Below are positions 1-5,436 of a DNA stretch of 6,282 nt, piece by piece. The DNA comes from Spirochaetia bacterium. Its GTDB lineage: Bacteria; Spirochaetota; UBA4802; UBA5550. Numbering within the stretch: position 1 is the stretch's first letter; each line of letters opens with the position of its first letter. The stretch covers positions 1 to 6,282 of the forward strand of contig JAITPE010000284.1 of NCBI GenBank assembly GCA_031289575.1, read 5' to 3'. The notes beneath the pieces were generated by a model. It had not been told where the DNA came from and ran no database searches. It saw only the letters and a program-made list of their open reading frames with translations. The position numbers were made by a program, and so were the translations under genes.

Positions 1-191
1 GATATGAGTGTGGTGACATCGGAAGGCGCCGCTCCGGGGTACGAGGTGCGCACAACTACTGTTGGAAAGTCAATCGTAGGCAGCAGATCAAGGCCTATAT
101 TTCTATAGGATATTAAACCAACTATAAGAATAACAAGCACTATACAAGTGATGAATATAGGGCGCTTTATCGCGAGTTTTGCCGAATTCAT
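1..191 (-). CDS. RND-family efflux transporter, N-terminal fragment (runs off the left edge)
   Basis: I translated this by hand from the ATG at 191-189; 63 codons are present and the gene continues past position 1. The protein begins MNSAKLAIKRPIF, then has one hydrophobic segment (about residues 11-28), then GLDLLPTIDFPTVVV and SYPGAAPSDV. This is the characteristic start of AcrB/HAE-type pumps: a short cytoplasmic helix, TM1, then the LLP.idfP and YPGAsP.dVe motifs that open the periplasmic porter domain. Such pumps form inner-membrane trimers that use the proton gradient to export drugs, lipids or other amphiphiles through a TolC channel. A good Shine-Dalgarno, GGAGAA (198-203), lies 6 bases upstream of the ATG and supports this start. 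The gene follows the TolC-like gene by 45 bases on the same strand, so one transcript is likely. Substrate and subfamily cannot be judged from 63 residues. Confidence 0.88.
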   Translation of the reverse strand, partial: MNSAKLAIKRPIFITCIVLVILIVGLISYRNIGLDLLPTIDFPTVVVRTSYPGAAPSDVTTLI

Positions 192-205
192 ATTATTTTC
201 TCCAT

Positions 206-232
206 TTATTACTATTTACTATTTATTACTAT
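206..232. repeat. Short AT-rich tandem repeat in the channel-pump spacer
   Basis: The plus strand reads TTATTACTAT, TTACTAT, TTATTACTAT back to back, which is a 17-base unit repeated about 1.6 times. It fills much of the 45-base gap between the TolC-like stop and the Shine-Dalgarno of the pump gene. Read in the direction of transcription it is full of TAA and TAG triplets. It may simply be slippage-prone spacer DNA. No protein-binding role can be assigned. Confidence 0.6.
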
Positions 233-236
233 CTTA

Positions 237-1664
237 TTACTGTATTGCGTCCATATAGTCTATATAGCTGCTTATGAGCTGATACTTTAGAGTAAATATA
301 GCGGTATTTGTTGCTGAAATTTGATTTTCGGTCGTTATTACATACGAGAGATGCAATCGTCCCTGACCGTATTTCCTTCTCTCCGTGGCAAGCTGACGCT
401 GCAGCGCCGCGAGATAGGCGGTTTTCTGCTTCAGCAGTTCCTTTGTGCCCGCCGCCGAGTTGGATATATTGGAAAGAGCCTTCTTGTAGTTGTTCTCCGC
501 TATGTTTTTTTCGTAGCCGAGGGACTGCAGTTGAATTTCAATATCCTTGAGTTCTCCCTCGGCTAAGTTGCTTCCGAGGTTATAGACAAATTCGAAGCCT
601 ATTCTCCAGTCGTTTTCGCTAAAGCGGCTGAATTTTTCTGATGATTCATTCGTAAGATTCTTCCGGGTGTACGCGCCTGTTACGTTCAGTTCGGGCAGGG
701 TCCTGTTCTCGAAAATTCCCTTTGAATGGGCGAGCCTGTCCATAGTCATGTTGAGCATTTTGGCTGATGATGTCTTCGAAAAATCAACGAAGTCATAGAC
801 GTGTTCATTGGATTTGGCAAAGAACTCATCAAAATCATCCTGATTTGGTTCAAGCGCGAAGGCATTTATATATAGAGAGAGATAGTGTTCTATATTATTG
901 AGGATGATTAAGTCGCTTTCAAGCTGCTGTTGATAGTCGATCAACGTGGCGACCGTTCTCTGATAGTCGTCTTCCTCACTGATCCCAGCCTGGTAGTTGC
1001 GCCTCACCTGATTGAGCTGGGTCTGGGCACTGGCGATGGATTTCTTGCTGTTTTGGATCTTTTTCAGCGTGAGTATCCACTCGAAGTACAGTTTTTTGTA
1101 CGTGTTAAGCGACATCTTATTGTTTTCGATCAGCCTGACCTTTTCAAGATCGACCTTCATTTCGGCGTCTTCCTCGGTGTAGCGGTCAACCTTTCCCAAA
1201 AAGTTGTACAAAAGCGGCTGCTTAAGGGTTACGCCTATATATGGAGAGTATACGTAACTGTCTATGGGGCCTGCCGGCGGCGGAGAAGGCGGATAGACTC
1301 CCTCATAGCCTGTCTGCCCGTAGCCTCCGTTTACGCCTACGATTGTACCTGTAGTGGTAAACTTTTTGGTAAGCGCCGCCCCAAGCTGTGTATCGACATA
1401 AGCAAAGGGCTTTGTGCTGTCGGATGACAGCTGGGCAGTTGACGAGCGGTTGGCGTTCGCCGTAAGTGTGATATCGCTCAGCGCACGGGCCTTTTTAAGG
1501 GCGTTTTCCTCTGCCAGCAGATTTATTCCGTTGGCCTTGAGTTCGGGCAGAGAAGATATAACAGAATCAATATACTCGTTATATTTCAGCGGCGCCTTCT
1601 CGGTTTGGGCCAAGACGCCGACTGCGGCAGAAATAAAAAGCGGAAATAAAATTTTCTTTAACAT
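237..1664 (-). CDS. TolC-like outer-membrane efflux protein (OEP family)
   Basis: The 475-residue product has the usual length for the TolC/OEP family, whose trimers form a barrel in the outer membrane and a coiled-coil tunnel across the periplasm. Residues 1-20 look like a signal peptide (MLKKILFPLFISAAVGVLA, with cleavage plausible near Ala19). The two internally repeated halves are visible. The first half has long helices at about 165-265, with RRNYQAGISEEDDYQ near 221-235. The second has PELNVTGAYTRK (324-335) and RIGFEFVYNLGSNLAEGEL (354-372) as barrel strands, then helices to the end, with ERRKYGQGRLHLSYV (428-442) matching the first-half motif. A weak Shine-Dalgarno (AGAGG) lies 4 bases before the ATG. 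The gene precedes the RND pump gene and would supply its exit duct. No membrane-fusion (adaptor) gene lies between them. Family assignment is secure; substrate is unknown. Confidence 0.9.
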   Translation of the reverse strand: MLKKILFPLFISAAVGVLAQTEKAPLKYNEYIDSVISSLPELKANGINLLAEENALKKARALSDITLTANANRSSTAQLSSDSTKPFAYVDTQLGAALTKKFTTTGTIVGVNGGYGQTGYEGVYPPSPPPAGPIDSYVYSPYIGVTLKQPLLYNFLGKVDRYTEEDAEMKVDLEKVRLIENNKMSLNTYKKLYFEWILTLKKIQNSKKSIASAQTQLNQVRRNYQAGISEEDDYQRTVATLIDYQQQLESDLIILNNIEHYLSLYINAFALEPNQDDFDEFFAKSNEHVYDFVDFSKTSSAKMLNMTMDRLAHSKGIFENRTLPELNVTGAYTRKNLTNESSEKFSRFSENDWRIGFEFVYNLGSNLAEGELKDIEIQLQSLGYEKNIAENNYKKALSNISNSAAGTKELLKQKTAYLAALQRQLATERRKYGQGRLHLSYVITTENQISATNTAIFTLKYQLISSYIDYMDAIQ

Positions 1665-1690
1665 ATTGCCTCTGATATAAATTTTTTAGT

Positions 1691-1699
1691 ATTGTAGCA
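1691..1699 (-). promoter_or_regulatory. Extended -10 promoter of the efflux operon
   Basis: Read on the minus strand this is TGCTACAAT: a TGn extension followed by TACAAT, five of six matches to TATAAT. Transcription would start near 1684, giving a leader of about 20 bases that includes the AGAGG ribosome-binding site. No good -35 hexamer lies 16-18 bases upstream (the sequence is AT-rich, near CATATTTA). That is typical of extended -10 promoters or of promoters needing an activator. Confidence 0.5.
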
Positions 1700-1727
1700 T
1701 AAAAACATTACATAAATATGACTTAAA

Positions 1728-1757
1728 TGTAAAAAAAAGGATACAATTGTAAAAAAA
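1728..1757 (-). repeat. Two direct repeats, TTTTTTTACA, 20 bases apart
   Basis: On the minus strand TTTTTTTACA occurs at 1757-1748 and again at 1737-1728, start to start exactly 20 bases, or two helical turns. The first copy runs into the perfect palindrome TACAATTGTA (1742-1751). The pair sits roughly 45-73 bases upstream of the predicted efflux start site. It could be an A-tract upstream element for RNA polymerase or a tandem activator site. AT-rich chance is the alternative. Confidence 0.45.
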
Positions 1758-1844
1758 CACATTTTGCCCTTTCCGCACTTGGAAAAAAGCTCAAACTATC
1801 AACCGTATAACCTTTGTCAAGGGATTAATGCCAAAAATGAACAA

Positions 1845-1894
1845 ACTCCATTTTTGTCTTAGATGATCCCTATATTATAAGACAAGAATGGAGT
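1845..1894. repeat. Inverted repeat with 17-bp arms and 16-base spacer
   Basis: The left arm ACTCCATTTTTGTCTTA (1845-1861) and right arm TAAGACAAGAATGGAGT (1878-1894) are complementary at 16 of 17 positions; the odd one (1853/1886) can form a G-U pair in RNA. The spacer is 1862-1877. A further copy of the arm core, CAAAAATG, lies at 1832-1839, so CATTTTTG (1849-1856) could pair with either flank. On the minus strand the 3' arm is followed by a T-rich but not continuous stretch. Possible roles are a regulator's operator upstream of the efflux promoter, an RNA hairpin, or a relic of a small mobile repeat. Such a match is unlikely by chance, but its function is not identified. Confidence 0.7.
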
Positions 1895-1979
1895 AAAAAT
1901 ATTTTAGAAAATGTTTGAAATAAATCAAAAAGAATACGCTAAACATGAAAAAAAGTGGAAAAATGATGTTTCTTGTACC

Positions 1980-2001
1980 AAAATGCCGGCTGTTGCCGGC
2001 A
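1980..2001 (-). terminator. Rho-independent terminator of coaX
   Basis: Beginning 6 bases after the coaX stop, the minus strand reads TGCCGGC, loop AACA, GCCGGCA, then TTTT and GG. The stem is a perfect 7-bp GC-rich hairpin with a tetraloop. The T-tract has only four bases, so termination may be partial. No comparable hairpin is seen on either side of the other convergent junction (3287-3303). Confidence 0.6.
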
Positions 2002-2007
2002 CGTCAC

Positions 2008-2781
2008 TTACCTGTTGCTGTCATATATATACTTTATCCCCTTCATGGTAAGCATCGGATCAGTTACAATGCTTCTTTCCATATGTGGAGACAACACTCC
2101 GGCAAACCCTCCCGTGAAAATTACTCTAAAGCTTCTGCCGTAGCTTTTTTCTATGCGTGATATTACGCCCTCAAGCATGGAGATCCATCCGTAGAAGAAG
2201 CCCGCTTTCAGCGCGTCCGCCGTGTTTTTCGCGACAAGAACCGGCGGTTTCTCAAACATGATTTCCGGCAGATTGCAGGCGCTCTGGGCGAGCGCCTTTA
2301 TTGTTACTCCGATGCCGGGAGCGATTAGGCCGCCTTCAAATGTTCCGTCCGCAAGGAGTACGCAGATGGTGGCCGCCGTGCCTATATCGGTTATTATACA
2401 GTCGCATGGGTGCTCGCGCCGCGCCGCTTCGGCGTTGGCGATGCGGTCGGCGCCGAGCTTGGACGGGTCGGTGTACATTATTTTTAGCGACAGCCGGCGG
2501 TCATGAGATACGCCAAGCGCGCTCACGCCGAAGCGTGAGCGCGCGAGTTCCTCGACAACGCCCGAAAGTTTCGGCACAACGCTCGAAAAGGCAACCCCTT
2601 TTACTGTATCGCTCATGCGGTCGCTTTCTGTTTTTACAAAGCCGTTGATTGCTCCGAAGAGAGATTCGGGCGTTGCCAGCTTGTCGGTAATGTAACGGAA
2701 TGTCGCGTTCGGAGCAACATCATCATCCCCATAAATACCGGCGGTCGTATTTGTATTCCCTATGTCCAATCCAAGAATCAT
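2008..2781 (-). CDS. coaX: Type III pantothenate kinase
   Basis: CoaX phosphorylates pantothenate with ATP to give 4'-phosphopantothenate, the first committed step of coenzyme A synthesis, in the cytoplasm. The 257-residue length is normal for the family and the ASKHA-fold motifs appear in order. They are the phosphate-1 loop DIGNTNT (6-12), the GADR motif (110-113) with the conserved catalytic Asp112, the phosphate-2 loop DIGTAAT (132-138), GGLIAPG (150-156), AKNTADALKAGFFYG (184-198) and the adenosine-side FTGGFA (222-227). All key residues are intact. The enzyme is therefore expected to be active and, like its family, insensitive to CoA feedback. The ATG at 2781 begins right at the conserved MxLGLDIGNTN start. 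There is no clear Shine-Dalgarno before it (CAGATAAACG), which fits a weak or leaderless start. A hairpin terminator follows the stop, so the gene appears to be transcribed alone. Confidence 0.96.
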   Translation of the reverse strand: MILGLDIGNTNTTAGIYGDDDVAPNATFRYITDKLATPESLFGAINGFVKTESDRMSDTVKGVAFSSVVPKLSGVVEELARSRFGVSALGVSHDRRLSLKIMYTDPSKLGADRIANAEAARREHPCDCIITDIGTAATICVLLADGTFEGGLIAPGIGVTIKALAQSACNLPEIMFEKPPVLVAKNTADALKAGFFYGWISMLEGVISRIEKSYGRSFRVIFTGGFAGVLSPHMERSIVTDPMLTMKGIKYIYDSNR

Positions 2782-2811
2782 CGTTTATCTGAAACGCGGG
2801 CACGATTTATG

Positions 2812-2817
2812 AGTCAA
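2812..2817 (-). promoter_or_regulatory. coaX: Possible -35 element of coaX
   Basis: The minus strand carries TTGACT (five of six matches to TTGACA). At 17 bases the -10 position reads TTTCAG (2789-2794), which is poor, so the promoter is only tentative. If used, transcription would begin at or next to the coaX ATG. The hexamer is one arm of a 7-bp dyad, AGTCAAG (2812-2818) with CTTGACT (2833-2839). Confidence 0.3.
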
Positions 2818-2833
2818 GCAAAAAATAATTTTC

Positions 2834-2861
2834 TTGACTAAATGCGGAGCGTATTTTTAAT
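2834..2861 (+). promoter_or_regulatory. Sigma-70-type promoter for the chaperone-like gene
   Basis: TTGACT (2834-2839) and TTTAAT (2856-2861) are separated by 16 bases, and each matches the consensus at five of six positions. Transcription should begin near 2868, which places the strong ribosome-binding site AGGGGG (2868-2873, 5 bases before the ATG) almost at the 5' end of the message. The -35 hexamer is also one arm of the dyad shared with the possible coaX -35, so one regulator could act on both genes. Confidence 0.6.
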
Positions 2862-2878
2862 ACAGACAGGGGGCGATT

Positions 2879-3286
2879 ATGGAAATATTTGACGGTTTCA
2901 TATCGGCAATTGCCGGCGAGTTTAAAATACGCTTTCATAAAGATGAAAAGGGTAATTACACCACAAACATTGAGTTCGAAAACAACCGTTCGCAGGAAAT
3001 ACTCATCATGCTGTCCAAAGACGAAGCCGGAGACCGAATCATAAACTATTACTCAATAATCGGAAAAATAAAAAGGGATCTATGCGAACTGTACAAATTT
3101 TCACTGCAGCAAAACTCGGCTCTTGATTACGGCTCCATCGCCCTTTTAAACGATACTCTCATTCTGCGCGGCTCAATGATGCTTGATGACGACTGTAACC
3201 CGCGCCAGTTTATGAAATCACTTATATACATTGCCGCAAAAGCCGATGAGCTCGAGGAGCTCTTTGTAAAAGAGAAGATCTATTAG
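2879..3286 (+). CDS. Small protein with CesT/Tir-type secretion chaperone-like (or YbjN-like) fold
   Basis: I do not recognise a specific gene. The 135-residue product is acidic and soluble, with no signal peptide or membrane segment. The inferred order of elements is helix (1-15), strands (about 16-20, 27-34, 39-46, 54-62), helix (65-79), a strand pair (81-89 and 92-101, with LDYGSIALLNDTLILRG) and a long C-terminal helix (106-132). That order, the length, and the pattern of an 'ALDYG-IALLND-LILRG' strand pair followed by NPRQFMKSL resemble class I type III secretion chaperones and the related YbjN family. Those proteins bind partner proteins as dimers. No effector, secretion apparatus or likely partner lies next to it. 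The start is supported by AGGGGG 5 bases upstream and a good promoter. It is transcribed divergently from coaX and ends 17 bases from the convergent phosphate transporter gene. It is a real gene; the function call is a fold-level inference. Confidence 0.8.
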   Translation: MEIFDGFISAIAGEFKIRFHKDEKGNYTTNIEFENNRSQEILIMLSKDEAGDRIINYYSIIGKIKRDLCELYKFSLQQNSALDYGSIALLNDTLILRGSMMLDDDCNPRQFMKSLIYIAAKADELEELFVKEKIY

Positions 3287-3303
3287 GCGCCGCGGGCATC
3301 GCC

Positions 3304-4770
3304 TTATTGTGAAAAAATACCGTACAGGAAAGTGAGCTTCGCGCGCAGGTTCCTATTGTAATTTTTGTTTGCCTGCGATTCGGGCTTGATCTTCCAAATT
3401 GGGTCTTGTTCCGCCAAAGCCTCTTCGAACTGCCACTTGTATTGGAAGGTTTTCCCGTCAAGCGCGATAACAGCCTCTGCCATTTCGTTCCTCAAAAACT
3501 CAGGGTTTAGTTTCTTTTTCAGCTCCGCACCGTTGACTCTTATATCCAAAAATTCAGAGAAGTACATTATGCCCGCGGTTTTATTTTCCGGAACGCCGGC
3601 GGCGCCAAGCGCCTCCTTAAACGAAACGCCGTTCTTGAAAACAATACTGTTCAATGAATCCATGCCCTTGGAGTACAGGCCTTCGGCCTCAAGCTTTTGC
3701 ACGGTATCGGGACTTATCATAAAGCGCACCTGACGGTATACATTTTGACTGAACACATTTTGCAAAACAAACAGAGAGATGAACGCAAAGATTCCGGCAA
3801 AGATCGGTGTGATTATCCATCCCAAGCCGATTTTTCCGACAAGCCTGTAATTGACTCTTCCGCCTTTAATCAGCGCGAGCCCGACTATCGCCCCGACTAT
3901 TGCCTGCGAGCTTGATACCGGAACAAGCGGAATGGACGGCAGCCCGGCTCCAATCAGCAGTGATTCGAGCCCCTCTGACGCGAAGATAAACAAAACCAAA
4001 GAGCTGGCCGATACAACCACAAGGCCGCCTACAGGCGTAAGCTCTGTTATTCCCTTGCCTACAGTTTTTATCACCTTGCCGGAATACGATATTACGCCTG
4101 CGGCTATGGACAGGCCGCCGATCAAAAAAAGCTGATCTGTCGGCGACAGGGTAATGCTTCCTATTTTAAGGCTCGCGAATGGGGATGACGGAATAAAAAC
4201 GCCCATAACGCCCGCTATATTATTCGCGCCGAGCGCGTACGCTCCGAACGCGCCTACTATAATAAATCCGATTCTGTTGTAATAATCAAGCTTTAAAATA
4301 TGTATGCTCATGTGCGTAAGAATAAACTTCGCCATTTTATATATAATTATCGATAGAGCGGCTGCCAAAATGGGAGAGAAAAGCCAGCTCAGGAGTATCT
4401 TGGCGAGCGATGACAGATCGGTTACTGTTCCCGAAAATATATTCCACCCGACAATGGAGCCTACAATGGACTGTGTTATGGAAACCGGAATGTCGGCGCG
4501 CGTCATCCAGTAAACAGAAACGGCCGCGGCCATGGCCACAATAAAGGCCCCCGCAAGCTGATTGACACTTCCAAGGCTTTCGAGCGTGCTTCCGGTTCCG
4601 TCTCCGGAAAGAACAGAGCCTATTATCACAAAGATGCTGGTTATGGCCGCGGCCGTTTTAAAGCGGACCATTCCGGAACCCACAGCCGAGCCGAAAACGT
4701 TTGCGGTGTTGTTGGCGCCGAGCGACCAACCTAAGAAAAGACCGCTGGTTAAAAAAAATAAAGAGATCAT
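3304..4770 (-). CDS. PiT-family inorganic phosphate transporter with a C-terminal extension
   Basis: Inner-membrane symporter of the PiT family (PF01384), which takes up phosphate, usually as a metal-phosphate complex with H+ or Na+. Both halves of the inverted-repeat core are intact: GANNTANVFG (18-27) with PVSITQSIVGSIVG (95-108), and GANNIAGVMG (181-190) with PVSSSQAIVGAIVG (284-297). Hydrophobic segments fill residues 1-338. Unlike typical PiT proteins, the chain then continues as a hydrophilic domain of roughly 145 residues (about 343-488), rich in Lys and Glu, that I do not recognise. The ATG is 6 bases after the stop of the DUF47 gene and has no real Shine-Dalgarno, so translation is probably coupled. 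Pairing with a DUF47 gene is the standard arrangement for this family. Specificity for phosphate rather than sulfate is inferred from that neighbour. Confidence 0.92.
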   Translation of the reverse strand: MISLFFLTSGLFLGWSLGANNTANVFGSAVGSGMVRFKTAAAITSIFVIIGSVLSGDGTGSTLESLGSVNQLAGAFIVAMAAAVSVYWMTRADIPVSITQSIVGSIVGWNIFSGTVTDLSSLAKILLSWLFSPILAAALSIIIYKMAKFILTHMSIHILKLDYYNRIGFIIVGAFGAYALGANNIAGVMGVFIPSSPFASLKIGSITLSPTDQLFLIGGLSIAAGVISYSGKVIKTVGKGITELTPVGGLVVVSASSLVLFIFASEGLESLLIGAGLPSIPLVPVSSSQAIVGAIVGLALIKGGRVNYRLVGKIGLGWIITPIFAGIFAFISLFVLQNVFSQNVYRQVRFMISPDTVQKLEAEGLYSKGMDSLNSIVFKNGVSFKEALGAAGVPENKTAGIMYFSEFLDIRVNGAELKKKLNPEFLRNEMAEAVIALDGKTFQYKWQFEEALAEQDPIWKIKPESQANKNYNRNLRAKLTFLYGIFSQ

Positions 4771-4776
4771 GCGCGC

Positions 4777-5421
4777 CTATACAATCAGTTTAACCGCCGC
4801 GATATTCACATGGTCGGCCACATTGAGGGCAACATCGGCAAGGCTGTCAATGCTTGACACAAAATCTTTCAGTTGCAGCTTATTGCTTAAATATACATCC
4901 AAAGCAAAAATATCGCGCTTTATTTTTTCCGACAAAGAATCAGCCTCGCGCTCATAGAACTTTACCAAATGCATGCTGTCCTTGAGCGCGCCTATATTTT
5001 CAAAATAGGCGCGCACTGTGGGAACAAGAGATTCCACAGCCTTGTCAACAGGCACCGAGAGTTCCTTCATGCCCGCGGCTATATTCTCCGGAATCTCAGG
5101 GCACTCAATGGAAAAGCCTTTCATTATGTACTTTGTGCTGTTTGTGATTTTATCCATTGTTTCAAGAATCTGCAGAACATCGCCTCTTGATTCCGGAATC
5201 AGGGTTTGGGCATACAGCCTGCTTTCGATGTCTTTCTTGAGGGCGTCGGCATCGCTTTCGGCTCTTGTTATAATGGACAGGCGTTCCTCAAACTCGCCGA
5301 GTCTGCCGTCCAAAAAAAAGAAAAGAGCCTTCTGAAAATGAAGGCTCGCCTCTCTCGTGAGATTTATAAATTGATCTATTTTTTGAATCAACTCATCGGT
5401 TTTTCTAAATAGGAGATGCAT
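4777..5421 (-). CDS. PhoU-like DUF47 protein, partner of the PiT transporter
   Basis: The 214-residue, all-helical cytoplasmic protein matches the DUF47/PhoU_div family (PF01865) in length and motifs. The duplicated acidic helix motifs, thought to bind metal in PhoU-like proteins, are present as RAESDADALKKDIESRLY (about 53-70) and YEREADSLSEKIKRDIF (about 156-172). Between them is LQILETMDKITNSTKYIMKGF (83-103). Family members are encoded beside PiT transporters and are believed to regulate their activity or phosphate homeostasis; the exact mechanism is not established. The start is supported by AAGGGCG in the 15-base gap after the SPOR gene stop. An overlapping ATG at 5426-5424 is out of frame. 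The gene leads into the transporter gene with a 6-base gap, so the two are almost certainly co-expressed. Confidence 0.9.
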   Translation of the reverse strand: MHLLFRKTDELIQKIDQFINLTREASLHFQKALFFFLDGRLGEFEERLSIITRAESDADALKKDIESRLYAQTLIPESRGDVLQILETMDKITNSTKYIMKGFSIECPEIPENIAAGMKELSVPVDKAVESLVPTVRAYFENIGALKDSMHLVKFYEREADSLSEKIKRDIFALDVYLSNKLQLKDFVSSIDSLADVALNVADHVNIAAVKLIV

Positions 5422-5436
5422 TGCATTCGCCCTTGT

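Larger units (their letters stand above)
1665..2007. other. AT-rich intergenic regulatory region between coaX and the efflux operon
   Basis: These 343 bases separate two minus-strand genes and contain no convincing gene. On the coaX side is a terminator hairpin (1980-2001). In the middle is a long inverted repeat (1845-1894) with an extra half-site at 1832-1839. Next is a perfect minus-strand TTGACA (1815-1820), whose best -10 at 16 bases, TAGTTT (1793-1798), is poor, so this second promoter is doubtful. Nearer the efflux genes are two 10-base direct repeats (1728-1757) and an extended -10 element (1691-1699). The array of signals suggests that the efflux operon is transcribed separately from coaX and regulated. 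Confidence 0.6.

Noticed and set aside
930..1427. 165-codon plus-strand open frame inside the TolC-like gene
   Set aside because: It is antisense to a clearly recognisable OEP gene, has no Shine-Dalgarno and its product resembles no family I know.
1855..1878. Plus-strand promoter in the inverted-repeat spacer (TTGTCT and TATTAT)
   Set aside because: The spacing is about 12 bases, too short for a sigma-70 promoter, and no plus-strand gene follows.
1945..2160. 71-codon plus-strand open frame across the coaX 3' end
   Set aside because: It overlaps the coaX terminator and coding sequence antisense and lacks a ribosome-binding site, and its product is of odd composition.
3248..3262. Perfect hairpin GAGCTC-GAG-GAGCTC near the end of the chaperone-like gene
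   Set aside because: It lies inside the coding sequence (DELEEL) and is followed by only three T residues, so it is not a convincing terminator. The symmetry follows from Glu-Leu codons.
3284..3305. Possible bidirectional terminator between the convergent genes
   Set aside because: Only a 5-bp stem (AGGCG/CGCCT) with no T-tract on either strand.
3365..4135. Several plus-strand open frames opposite the phosphate transporter
   Set aside because: They are antisense shadows of an intact PiT gene, with no start signals and no family resemblance.
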